Assembly: GCA_033398695.1 (NCBI GenBank)
Contig: CM065802.1
Location: 140,168,096-140,232,095 of the forward strand
Source: Orobanche coerulescens
Lineage: Eukaryota; Streptophyta; Magnoliopsida; Lamiales; Orobanchaceae
Length of the DNA: 64,000 bases
Direction: 5' to 3'
The position numbers and the translations under genes were made by a program. The notes below the pieces were generated by a model. The model had not been told where the DNA came from, did no database searches, and saw nothing but the letters and a program-made list of their open reading frames with translations. How positions within the stretch are numbered: position 1 is the first letter of the stretch; the number at the start of each line of letters is the position of its first letter. Below, in pieces: positions 21,891 through 33,285 of the stretch.

Positions 21891-24800
21891 TGTAACACCC
21901 CCAATCCGCTTAGGGATATTACACGTCGTAGAACCTTTCCTCAAGGATCTACGAGGCTGGTAACAACATATAACAACTCAACCATGCCTAAGGCTAAAAT
22001 GACTCAGTATACCGATTTGGTCTTTCAATAAGTACATACAACTCAAATACAACTCATGCCCACGCAGGGATCAAAACACAACCACACCCGTACAACGAGA
22101 AAAATATAGCAGCGGAAAATAAAGTACAACTGAACCAATAAAAAATGTACGGTTCCTCATGTGATTAGTATCGATCATCTTTCATCATCCTTCGTGCCGA
22201 CCCTGTGTTATGCTCCAAAACCTGAATGCAAAAATAGACATCCACCCCCCGAATACTCGGGGGTTAGCAAAACTCCACTGTTTTGCTAGTGCAAGAACAA
22301 AGTGCAAATACGAGCCATACAATTCACATTCCACGAATAACAATAACCAGGAATCCTCAAAGATTCAAACTAAACGAAAAGTACTTCCCGAGGCAAGAGT
22401 TTGAGAAAACATTTCAAAATCGAAAGATCACAAATCAATGGAAATAATTTATAAAATGGTTTAGAATGCCATCGAGAGTTTTAATAGAAAACAATTTAGG
22501 ATTATCAAATCCCGCTTTTCAAAACCCAAAAGACGAAAGGGGTCACCGCCCCAAAGGTTTACTTTCCGTAAAATGACCTTTACCAAACCGTTGGGATTTT
22601 AGCCCCAAATCCGTAAAATGACCTTTACAAAACCATTGGGATTTTAGCCCCAAATCTCATCAACTTACAGTACACAAGAACGACAACAAGGTTCGTCTTC
22701 CAACATCAAAATTCACAATCAAATAATTTAACACAAACTACAAAATACTCTAGTGCCATCCTAGCCAAGTAGGCCAAACGAACAACTTACCTCTTACACA
22801 CTTAGTCAATGCATGCAAATGAAAACCGTTCAAAATACTCGTTTCCGGAAACGCCAATAATCCAAATCACAGTTCCAAAATGCACCATAATTAACCGTCG
22901 ATCCACGTCTCTGTGGACCCTTACCGAGACCCCGTCGGATCTAACCCGTAGTGGTTAAAAGCAAGCTCGTCGATCCACGTCTCTGTGGACCCCTACCGAG
23001 ACCCCGTCGGATCTAACCCGTAGTGAGCATACACACACACACGTTACTCATGCAATACTAATATGCTAAGAATGTAAGTTCATTAAGAATACTCACTAGA
23101 GATGGCCACTAACTCGACACCGTTATCAAACTCTTCTAAACACAATAACAAGATTAAACACGGAATACGCGATTCCATCACTTTAAACAACAGGGATATC
23201 ATCAAAGCCTTCAACGTTCAAAATGATCAAATCATAATCAATTTCCAAAACACACCGTTCACAAAACACACACGCGTTTTGAAAGAGAGCCTTTAGCGAG
23301 GCCAAACCAAAATCTTTTGAAACTTCATTTCAAACAACCAAACAAACACGCCAAGACGATCACCGATCACCATATTCACAAAATAAGAAATGTATGAGCA
23401 AGGTACTTGCCTCGAATAACCACAACGCGGAGAATCGGCCGAAGTAGGTTGGCACGAACCGACTACGAACTCGCCGACTCCACCGAACGACAATCCGCAA
23501 CAATGAACTACGAACGAAAACAATAACAACGAAAATGAATTCCAAAGTACGACCCAAAGCCGCTGAATTCAAAGAACAAATGACGAAGGTTCAAGGATTT
23601 CCCCCAAAACGGCCAAGAACACGATTCGTCCCGTCAAAATACGAAAACGGAATTCCAAGTTGAAATATGGATATATAATCCATATAATGTGTTTAACAAC
23701 ATCATTTAACTACAATCGATCCATCAAAAACGGATGAAAAACGAGATCGAGAACAAATCCCCCAAAAAGTCGATTCAAAGGAAATCAAGAAATATACTTC
23801 GATTCGACGAAGAACAATGGATTAAATGATGTTAAACACAAGAATACTACCAAGATTAATCATACCCATCATGAATTAATCAACAACACGGAACGAATCG
23901 GACAAAAATGCAAAAACCCCCCAAATTCACGAAATTAGGGTTCTAAGGAAGATTACCTTGATTCGCTGAATCAAATGATGATAACGGATGATTGATTGAT
24001 GTTATGAACTCAAGAACTCCGTGGATTTGTTGTTGAACAACATGGATTCGCCACCTCCGAATCTCCAGCCGCGGAATGAAAAGGAATGAAATGAAAAACG
24101 AGAGGAAATGTGACTGCTCTGTGACATTTATACTGGGCCGGACTAGCGCGCGCTAGGCTGCCGAGCTAGCGTGCGCTATCGGCCCAGGCCGCAGTCCAGT
24201 GCCCACACTGCCCTACTGACTCGGCCAGGTAGCGTGCGCAGCCTTCCGGCCGTAGCGCGCGCTACTCACGGCCGAAGGCAATTCGCAGATAGCGTGCGCT
24301 ACTGCCGAGCCTAACCGATTCGAACCCCGGACTCCATTGTCTGCACCGATAGCGGCGTTAGGCGGCCGATAGGCGCTACACTGCCGGTTAGCGCACGCAG
24401 CCTTCCGGCCGAAGCGTGCGCTTACGCGGTTCTCGCGCACTGTCCGCCGGTGCCCGCAATCGTCCGGCGATCCATAACCGTCCGGCGATGCACCACCAGG
24501 GCTCGACGACCCGATTTCCCAAAACGCACAGAACGAACACGACGAAAAGTTCGCGGACGACATCAACGACCCGAAATAAAAACATAATACAATAATTAAT
24601 CATACGCGACCAAGAAACGGGTCGAGACAACAATTACAGATACGGATACCCGTAACTTTTAAGAAATTACAAAATAGCCCAAAACGCCCGGAAATCACGA
24701 TACTTGATCGAATAACCAAACCGAAGTTCACAACACGTCTAACAAAGTTAAACGGACTTACAGGAAACTTCGAAGCAAGTTTGAACGAGATTCGCAAGAA

Positions 24801-24989
24801 TCGAACTCAAGTGCGGAAAAGTCGCCAAAAAGCACGGAACTCAACAAAACGACACCAAAACGAACTCGGATGACAAAAAGTGCAGAATTAATCATTCTCA
24901 GAATGACGTAACGGTCATGAACGAGTCATCAAAACGGACTCCGGCCGAAAAAAGAAATTTACCGAAAATCGAAAATTGCGGATATTACA
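21891..24989 (-). mobile_element. Element E: solo LTR inside element A
   Basis: Starts TGTAACACCCCC and ends gatattaca, flanked by the perfect 5-bp duplication attaa (21886-21890 and 24990-24994). No primer site, polypurine tract or pol motif is present inside, so this is one LTR left by LTR-LTR recombination. Its first 500 bases and last 300 bases resemble element D (same 'ccgaccctgtg' and 'ccgaatactcggggg' blocks), but it is nearly twice as long, so it is a related subfamily. It contains a twofold repeat 'cgatccacgtctctgtggac' (22902 and 22972). Confidence 0.85.
24126..24425 (-). promoter_or_regulatory. Element E U3 promoter with TAGCGCGCGCTA/TAGCGTGCGCTA motifs
   Basis: TATAAAT on the - strand (24126-24132) is followed upstream by ctagcgcgcgctag (24143-24156), tagcgtgcgcta (24167), gtagcgcgcgctac (24252), tagcgtgcgcta (24289) and degenerate copies to 24422. 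The region is GC-rich, unlike its neighbours. Confidence 0.55.
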
Positions 24990-24994
24990 ATTAA

Positions 24995-25324
24995 AGGGAG
25001 TCATGTGAGTCACGAGTGGGAAAGAAATAATCAACCTTTTGGGGGGAAAACCTTGCAGTTTGGAATTACAAAAATAAAAACCGTGTTTTAGCTTCAAAAT
25101 CGTTAGTAGATTTATTTTGAATCTTGATTCATTTCTATCTACTGTATAAAGTTGGTTATTGTGTATTAATTGCATTTTGATCTCTTTTTATCTTTATATA
25201 TAATTATTTTTTCTTAAATTTGTGTGTATTATTTTTTATTTTGTGTCTTATTTTAATTTTTATTTTGTGTGTGATTAATAAAGAGTCTTGCTCGGGACTA
25301 GCAAGAATTTAAGTGTGGGGTATT
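24995..25324 (+). other. End of element A internal region with polypurine tract
   Basis: No gene seen. The last bases before the 3' LTR are AAGTGTGGGG (25311-25320) and TATT, then TGATTAGCGC of the LTR. A purine-rich AAGTGTGGGG just before TGAT is the expected plus-strand priming tract. Confidence 0.6.
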
Positions 25325-26246
25325 TGATTAGCGCATAATTGATCTAAAATTCATATACAAAATAATCATTTTTCCGGGCATAATTATACTGATTTGTGAT
25401 TAAAAATACATATTTTACAGATATGTCCAAACATGAGCTAAAAATGGTTATTTTACAGATTACTGACATGAAGCATCAAAAAGGACGGAAAACAAGATCA
25501 AATCTAACGACGGGAATTTTTCAAGGCAAAACAACCATACAACACGGCGCAAAAAGGACCGTGTTATGTAGGCCGTTTCACATACGGCGCAACAAGGGCC
25601 CTGTCTTGGGCCGTTTCACACACGGCCGGCATTTAGCGACGTGTCCTCGTGCGTATTCCGGAAGAGACCGAGTCACCACAAAATGGCGCACAACACGGGG
25701 CAAACTGGGCCGTTTTTCATCGCCGTTTTTCAGCAGATGCCATGCAAAATTAGTCCACTTTTGACCAACTTGTGAACTCAACCACAAGATATTTTTTTTG
25801 GTCAAAAATCTAAAAATTCAAAGACATGGGTGAAGTGTGAACAAAGAATTAAAAAAATGATATTACAATAGATATTTTGAATTAAATAATCAATTGTATT
25901 CTTGAAATCACCTATAAAAGGACATCTTCATCCATTGCAAAATCATCAACTTCTTGCTAAGAAATACTCCTTTCCTTTAGCAATATATTTTCCTTAGAAC
26001 TTTCAATTTTAGTTTGTATTTCATTTTTGGTTTGAAGTTTTTCTTTCATTTAGTTTGTAATTGAAAAGTGCTTGATCAATAAGCACTTAGTATTTTACTT
26101 TCAATTTTTGTAAGCTTGTAACCTTTAAACAAGTTTGAAGTTATATTTTGAAGTTTGTTTCTTGCACTTTGATTCAGCATATTCAAGTAAGTTTTATCTA
26201 TTGTCATTAAGTTCTAGTAATTAAAAGTTTCTATATATATTATATA
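25325..26246 (+). mobile_element. Element A 3' LTR, first segment
   Basis: Complete LTR start (TGATTAGCGCATAATTG), CG-rich U3 with ggccgtttcacac motifs, and TATA box at 25913-25920. It is interrupted at 26247 by element B, whose target duplication is atata (26242-26246 and 53778-53782). Confidence 0.85.
25913..25920 (+). promoter_or_regulatory. TATA box of element A 3' LTR
   Basis: TATAAAAG in the same context as 3761-3768. This LTR copy retains the full U3 upstream of it. Confidence 0.55.
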
Positions 26247-28381
26247 TGTAACACCCCCGAGATATTCGAAGTATATTACAGCGCCGTGGACCCCTACATG
26301 GGACCCACCAGGCTACGACTAGGAAACACCCCTCGACTAACCATCTCGGTTAGCGAGAACACACATTTAAATAATATAACATATAAATGTACGCCCGGAG
26401 TAACCGGCGAAATAAGCAACAGTCGACAATGTAACAATTTAAAATAATACAACACGGGGTTTGAATTGAAAAGCCTAAGTACTCGCGAGTACGGTCTATC
26501 AGTTCATAAATATAGTAAACAACCATGTCGAAGTGGGCAAGTGAAATAAGTAGACTCGAGTGCACATGTCAACGACCCCGACCAATATCCTCGTACTGCC
26601 CCAACGCTCTCTCGTCCGGATGATCATAACCTGAAATTCATAATAAGAATTTCCCCGAAACGGGTCCCCAGAGGGGTTAGCAATTACGCTAGTACAAGTA
26701 ATCAAGGCAAACCAATCGCTTACACATTTCATAGTACATGCACCAATATCATTTCAAAAACCAAAACCAGACATGTCTTTTCCGGAAAACAAACAGTCAA
26801 ACAATTTGCCTAGGACCAGGACGCCACCATGAATCCCACCCGAGGCCTCTAAGGACCCTCCCGAGCTGGCCACTTTATAAAATAAATCACGCATGTGCAT
26901 CGCCTAGACCAGACGCCACCATGAATCCCACCCGAGGCCTCTAAGGACCCTCCCGGTGGCTAGCGAAACAAACTCGTGAATCCAGTGAAGTCATAGATTC
27001 CCCGAGGCCCCGTCGGACCCTCCTGTGGTGAGTATAGCACACACAATATACATTACCATTTCATGTTAAGCATAAAGGTTTCCAAAAATACTTGCCTTGA
27101 ATAATAAGCAGCGCAACGAACGGAAGGAAAAACACGGTGACCGATAGGAGCCGATAATCACGAACCTAACGATACGAAGAACACAATCACGACCAATCCT
27201 AAATGAATACGGAATTGGAATACACTGAAAACCCGCCTACGATTCATGTATATTCGTATAGAAACAACGACGAGGGCGGACTACAACCAAACCCTCTCGA
27301 TTACAAAATTACTATGAAATATACCATGAATCCGTAGGGTAACCAACGAAATCGACAAGATTAATCATGTACATCATGAATTAATCTAACATACGGAACG
27401 AATCGGACGAAACATGAAAACCCCTTCAATTACCCAAAACAAGGTTTTAGGAGTTTACCTTGAATAATGACGAAGAACACGATTAGAGGTTGATACTATG
27501 CTCCAATAACTCGAAGAAGATGATGGCTCGGAGTTATCAAGCTTCAAATCACCTAAATACCAAGTAAATCGCCAGAGTCGGATGGGGAGGAGAAGGAGTG
27601 AAAATGGCCGAATCGGTCAACCCACGGGTTTATAAACCCAGGGGGCTACGCACGTTAGCCACCACATGCTAACGTCGTAAGCCGTATACGACGTAAGCCA
27701 TAAGGGCCTTACGACGTAACCAAAAAGGTCAAACGCCCGAACCGAAATACACTAGGCGTTACGCACGTAACTAAAATGGTGTTACGACGTAACCAAAATG
27801 CGTAATCGCCCGAATCAAAACACTAGAACGTTACGTACGTAACCAAAAAGGGTGTTACGACGTAACATTCCTTTCTGGAGTACAGGCGGAAGAAATGGGG
27901 AGGTACCGGAAAAGAATCGAAATACAACGGTGAATAACTCACGATGGTACGGATGTTAGGGACACGAAGCAGCGAACTTAAATGCCGAAGGAAAATATAT
28001 TCCCGACTACTCAAAGGTTCGGAAAAACATTCAACAAACGAAATTTTCCCAAAAGTTTGGGAAAATTTACAAAACGGCCCAAACATCCGGAATGTTCGAC
28101 ACATGGTCGAAACGCCAAACAAAAGCTCACAACGTCCATAATAACACGAGATGGATCTTTGGCAACCCCGAAATGGCGGTTCCAAATGACGATTACGATA
28201 ATATCCGAAATAACAACATGACAAATCAAATCGAGTAAAACGAGTCCGAATCAAGCTCGAACGACAAAAAGTTTAATATTAAATATCCTCAAAATGTCAA
28301 TACGGTTACAAGCGAGTTGCTAAAAATGAAAATGCGCCAAAATGAGAATAATAAGAGAAGGGAAAAAATGCGGATATTACA
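26247..28381 (-). repeat. Element B left LTR (3' LTR on - strand)
   Basis: Starts TGTAACACCCCCGAGAT and ends gcggatattaca. The - strand polypurine tract lies just outside (28382-28398, ttctacccctctaaaaa on +). Compared with the right LTR it shows many single-base losses at CG- and CCTAGG/CCAGG-type motifs. The TATA palindrome is at about 27625-27650. Confidence 0.9.
27640..27870 (-). promoter_or_regulatory. Element B U3 palindrome array (left LTR)
   Basis: Repeated ttacgacgtaac, acgtcgtaag and one intact gttacgtacgtaac (27834-27847) lie upstream (on -) of the TATA box. In the right LTR the corresponding motifs are all TTACGTACGTAA, a perfect palindrome. Confidence 0.5.
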
Positions 28382-28416
28382 TTCTACCCCTCTAAAAACA
28401 AGTTTCGTCCCGAAAC

Positions 28417-29268
28417 TTAAGAAATAAACAACTCGGGATACTTAGCACGCATGCTTTCCTCGGTTTCCCAAGTTGCCTCCTCGACACCATGTCTCGACCA
28501 CTGCACTTTGACCAAGGGAATGGTCTTATGCCTCAGTCGTTTCTCCCGATGCTCTAAAATCTTCAAAGGACGCTCCTCAAAAGTAATATCCTCGGCGACG
28601 TCAATCTCATCATAATCGATGATGTGACTAGGGTCCGGGACATATTTCCTCAGCTGGGAAACATGAAAAACGCTATGAACATGACTCAGGGCCGGGGGCA
28701 ACGCCAAACGGTATGCCAACCCACCGACTCGCTCGAGAATCTCGAAGGGTCCAATAAATCTCGGACTCAACTTCCCCTTTTTCCCGAAACGGAAAACTCC
28801 TCTCGTCGGCGACACCTTCAGCAAAACGTGGTCTCCCACCTCGAATTCTAAAGGTCGACGACGGACATCGGCATAAGACTTCTGTCGACTCTGGGCAGTC
28901 AACATCCGTTCTCGGATTAATTCTATCTTCCGCCTCGTCTCTAACACGATATCCGGTTCGGTCCCGACCAAGTCGGACGCCTCATTCCAACAAATCGGCG
29001 ATCGACAACGCCGCCCGTAGAGTGCCTCATACGGTGCCATCCGAATCGATGCGTGCCAACTATTGTTGTACGTGAATTCGATTAGTGGCAAATGTTCCTC
29101 CCAGTCACTACTCCAATCGAGAGCACAAGCACGCAGCATATCCTCGAACGTCTGGATAGTGCGTTCCGACTGTCCATCTGACTGGGGATGAAAAGAGGTA
29201 CTCAAATGCAGACAAGTACCCAACGCCTTATGTACCGCCTGCCAAAAATGATACAAAACGGCCATCAC
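28417..29268 (-). pseudogene. Element B integrase C-terminal part and chromodomain (frame-shifted from pol)
   Basis: 283-residue frame that continues integrase after a single-base shift near 29230-29250. Visible parts: the final catalytic Glu of integrase in DGQSERTIQ (residue 35), the stretch EFTYNNSWHASI (64-75), a GPY/F-type module KLSPRFIGPFEILERVG (166-182), HVSQLRKYVPDP, and a C-terminal chromodomain-like segment from about residue 233 to 281 (PLVKVQWSRHGVEEATWETE). Chromodomains of this type mark Tekay/Del chromoviruses and are thought to target integration to heterochromatin. It overlaps the end of the upstream frame, and its apparent ATG is not a real start. Confidence 0.85.
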
Positions 29269-32197
29269 GATCCGAAACGATAGACTTCGGAGTACCGTGA
29301 AGCCTCACTATCTGTGCGATAAATATACGAGCCAACTTCTCCGGGCCCCAAGTGTCCTTGATGCCCAGAAAATGTGCCGACTTAGTAAGACGATCGACAA
29401 TCACCCAAACCATATTCATGCCCGATCTCGATCTCGGCAAACTCGTAATGAAATCCATCGATATATCTTCCCATTTCCATTCCGGAACGGGAAGTGACTG
29501 CAATAACCCTGAAGTCGATGCTCGATTTTGACTGCCGCAAGTCAAACATCTCGCTACAAACTGGGCGACCTCCTCCTTCATATCATTCCACCAGAAATTC
29601 CTCCTCAGGTCCTTATACATCTTACTCGAACCAGGATGAACGGAGTAAGGCGTAGCATGGGCCTCGCGCAAAATACTCTGCCTCAACTCTGAGTCGTTCG
29701 GCACACAAAGCCGACTCTGGAATCTCAAAATGCCATCCTCATGAATTACAAACCCAGGAGACTTCCCTTTAAGAACGTTCTCTCGGATTTGAATAATCAT
29801 CGGATCCTCTAACTGCTTCAGCTTAATTTCATCGATCAAAGACGACGAAATCTCTAAAGCACGAAGTTGCCCGACGGCCCCAGGCAACAAAACTTCAACA
29901 TCTAACCCGATCAAAGCCCGCCGAAGCTCAGACTGAGACGTAAGGATCTCAAGCGTTCGCAACGCAACCGGTTTCTGACTCAAGGCGTCGGCCACGACGT
30001 TCGCCTTGCCCGGATGATAAAGGATTTCGAGGTCATAATCCTTAATCAACTCTAACCACCTCCTCTGCCTCATATTCAACTCCCACTGAGTAAATATGTA
30101 TTTCAGACTTTGATGATCGGTAAAAATATGACATGCAGAGCCGAAAAGATAGTGACGCCAAATCTTTAGCGCAAACACAACTGCCGCTAACTCCAAATCA
30201 TGAGTAGGGTAGTTCAGCTCATACGGCCTCAACTGTCTCGACGCATAGGCAATGGTCTTGCCGTGCTGCATCAACACACACCCAAGACCCTGACCCGAAG
30301 CATCGCTATAAACGGCAAAACCCTCGTTGCCACATGGCAACGCCAAAACCGGGGCTGAAGTCAAACGCTTCTTCAGTTCCTCAAAACTCAACTGCCTCTC
30401 GTCATTCCAAACGAACTTCTCGGATTTCTGGAGCAACTGCGTAAGTGGCCGAGCTAGTTTCGAGAAACCCTCGACGAACCTACGGTAGTAGCGAGCCAAA
30501 CCCAAGAAACTACGGAGCTCCTTCACATTCTTGGGCGGTGCCCAATTCAACACTGCCTCAATCTTCTGTGGATCCACACGAACCCCCTCGGCTGAAATCA
30601 CGTGACCTAAAAACATCACTTCCTTCAGCCAGAATTCACATTTCGAGAACTTTGCATAGAGTTGCTCGGTCCTCAAAATGTCTAATACTACCCGCAAATG
30701 ATGGGCATGCTCTTCCTCATTCCTTGAATAAATAAGGATATCGTCAATAAAGACGACGACACACTTATCCAAATACTCGATAAAAACTTTGTTCATCAAC
30801 TGCATGAACACCGCCGGCGCATTCGTTAACCCGAAAGGCATAACCACGAACTCATAATGTACGTATCTCGTCCGAAAAGTTGTTTTCGGCACATCGGATT
30901 CTCTCACCCGGAGCTGATAGTACCCCGATTTCAAATCAATCTTCGAGAATACCGTAGCTCCCTGCAACTGGTCGAACAAGTCATCAATTCTCGGCAAAGG
31001 ATACTTGTTCTTGATGGTCACCTTGTTTAGTTCGCGATAGTCGATACACAAACGTAGTGAGCCATCCTTCTTCCGCACGAACAGGACCGGTGCGCCCCAA
31101 GGCGAGGCGCTCGGTCGAACATACCCCGACTCAAGAAGCTCGCTCAACTGCTTCTTCAACTCGGACATCTCTGAAGGTGCCATGCGATAGGGCGCCTTCG
31201 AAATAGGAGCCGCGCCCGGCTCTAACTCTATAGCAAACTCGACCTCACGATCCGGTGGCAATCCCGGTAACTCGTCAGGAAATACATCAGGAAACTCGCT
31301 AACGATTGGAATCGACGAAAGCTCGACTCCACCACTCTCCGCCTGCAAGGCGTAACACCAATAGCCAGTACATCCTTTACGCAGGAGTCTCATCGCCTTC
31401 AAGGCGTTAATAACGAACTTCTGGTTTCCCCTCTTTCGCCCCGCGAAAGAGTGCTCGGTGCCGTCCTCGGCTAACATAGTGATGATTCTCGTGCGGTAGT
31501 TCATGATCGCACCATGCCGCTCAAGCCAATCATCCCCAAGAATCAAATCCTCACCCTCGATACTCACAACAATAAGATTAGAGGGCCAAGTCCTCTCACA
31601 AATAAGTACAGAACAGTCTCGAACCTCCTGATCACCAACGATCCTATCACCGCTAGGAAGCTTAACGATGAAGGGTTCACAAGGCATCAAACAGTCGAGA
31701 CTCAAACGGCGCACACAATCCAAAGATATGAACGAATGCGTAGCACCGGAATCGAAAAGCACACTGATAGGGTGAGAAAGAATATAAACGGTACCTGTCG
31801 CCACGGTAGCCGCTGGGTCATCGGCTCTCCGCATCTCATAAACACGCGGATGGGCAGAGCCGACACTGGAAGCTCCTCCCCTAGCGGGCTGACCCCGACC
31901 TCTACCTCGACCGGCACTCGGAGGTGGCGGCGGAGCAAATGAGCCCTGGTTCACACTCGGCTCCAAAGGTGCTGGAAAAGAAGCCTGAGCACCAAGAAGC
32001 TTTCTTACCCGCTCACAAAAGAAGGCCTTGTGGCCCGACCGACCACAAGTGTGACAAGTTAGGGTCGGACGAGGACACTCCCGGTTCCGATGGCCCGGCT
32101 CGCCGCAGTTAAAGCATTTGCCATCCCGAACGGAGACACTGGCGGTACCCCGATAGCCCCCAGAGAAACGAGCCGAATTACCTCCAGGAATATTCAC
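29228..32197 (-). pseudogene. Element B gag C-terminus, protease, RT, RNase H and integrase N/core
   Basis: 989-residue frame. In order: two CCHC zinc knuckles at residues 28-41 and 48-61 (end of gag); protease active site DSGATHSF at 149-156; reverse transcriptase with [12 protein letters not shown] (D421) and [10 protein letters not shown] (catalytic FIDD 483-486); RNase H with D632, E669, D694 and D737; integrase zinc region starting H847 and ending C884/C887; integrase core D915 (MDFITSLP) and SDRD near 975-978. All catalytic residues seen are conserved. The frame lacks gag's N-terminus, which is in another frame upstream (32262-33047), and loses frame before the last integrase Glu. Apart from the two shifts it looks undegraded. 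Confidence 0.93.
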
Positions 32198-32261
32198 AGA
32201 CTGAGACTTCTGCTGACCTCCACCTTTGTGACCCGAAAAATTTCCGGCGGATTTCTGCTTC

Positions 32262-33047
32262 TTACTCTCCCGAACCGTGACCGGTTGTCACCGACATGTC
32301 ATAGGCAAGGGCTCGACTCTGATAATCCTTCAGGGTAGTACAGACGAGTCCAGACATATAGTCCCGAATGGACAGTTTCATCCTCCTGGAAAAATGGAAA
32401 GTTTTGTCGCTCTCAGCGACAACTTGGGTTTTCACATAACCCAACTCCTTGTTAAATTCGGCAATAGCTTGGGATATGGGAATATCCCGTGGTTGAGCAT
32501 CATAGAAAGCATGCACTCGAGCCTGTCTGACCGGCCACGGACAATATTCGGTTTCCATCAATTCTTGAAATTCGGCCCACGAAGCAATATGATCTTTGGG
32601 ACCAACGGCCTCCCACCAATCCGTAGCATCTCCCGTGAGAAAGTATTGAGCAATAGGGACCTTACGGTCCTCGGGGCAGTTAGTAGCAGTGAAAACTTTG
32701 GATATCTCCTTGATCCACCCTTCCCAGCCGATCGGGTCCGAAGCTCCCGAAAACTGAGGAGGATGCATCTTGATGACATCCTGAAGCCAGCGATCCGCTC
32801 CGCCCCAATTAGCATGGGCCTGATCGGGGTTCTGGACCACCTGAGCTATAGCCGCCATCTGGTTAACCATTTGCTGGATAACAGCCGCAATACCAAGATC
32901 GGCGCGCTCCTGGGAAGAAGCATGACGGTGACGGTCACCGGTACTGCCGGCTCCCGAAGAATGCGACGTGGCCGCCCCACCGGCTGCCCCACGTCCTCGG
33001 CCGCGTCCACGACCACGACCACGACCACGGTTTCCTCCGGCATCCAT
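32262..33047 (-). pseudogene. Element B gag N-terminal and central domain
   Basis: 261-residue frame starting MDAGGNRGRGRGRG, a highly basic RG-repeat head typical of Tekay gag. The retrotransposon gag core follows, with PPQFSGASDPIGWEGWIKEI, the AQYFLTGDATDWWEAVG stretch and YVKTQVVAESDKT. The frame ends at TAA after VTTGHGSGE; a one-base shift near 32262-32275 restores agreement with the downstream pol frame (SKKQKSAGN). So gag-pol was one long frame. ATG 33045-33047 is a sensible start, about 240 bases inside the LTR and primer site. Confidence 0.9.
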
Positions 33048-33285
33048 ACTGGTGTTAAGAGATAACAGAAGTATATTGATGATAAGTAAGGGAGGAAAAA
33101 GGTAATCACGATTCGAAAAGCGGAAATACTATGCAAGAAAACAAAAGACCGAATAAGAAAACTTACGAGCGCTGGAAGTACCGAGATGCTGACAGCGGTG
33201 TGACAATGTGCAAAACAAAACACGACTAGACCCAAATAACCAACAAGCCTAGGTATCCATAAACCTAGAGCTCCGATACCATTTC
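33048..33285 (-). other. Element B leader and primer binding site
   Basis: On the - strand TGGTATCGGAGCTC (33281 down to 33268) lies five bases inside the LTR and matches the initiator-Met tRNA primer site. The rest is untranslated leader before gag. Confidence 0.75.

Noticed and set aside
28011..28254. Open frames on both strands shared by 38820-39104
   Set aside because: They are the same LTR segment present in both LTRs of element B; frames overlap in all directions and carry no domain.
31514..31942. Antisense frame of 142 residues opposite pol
   Set aside because: Shadow of the protease region on the other strand; no independent evidence.
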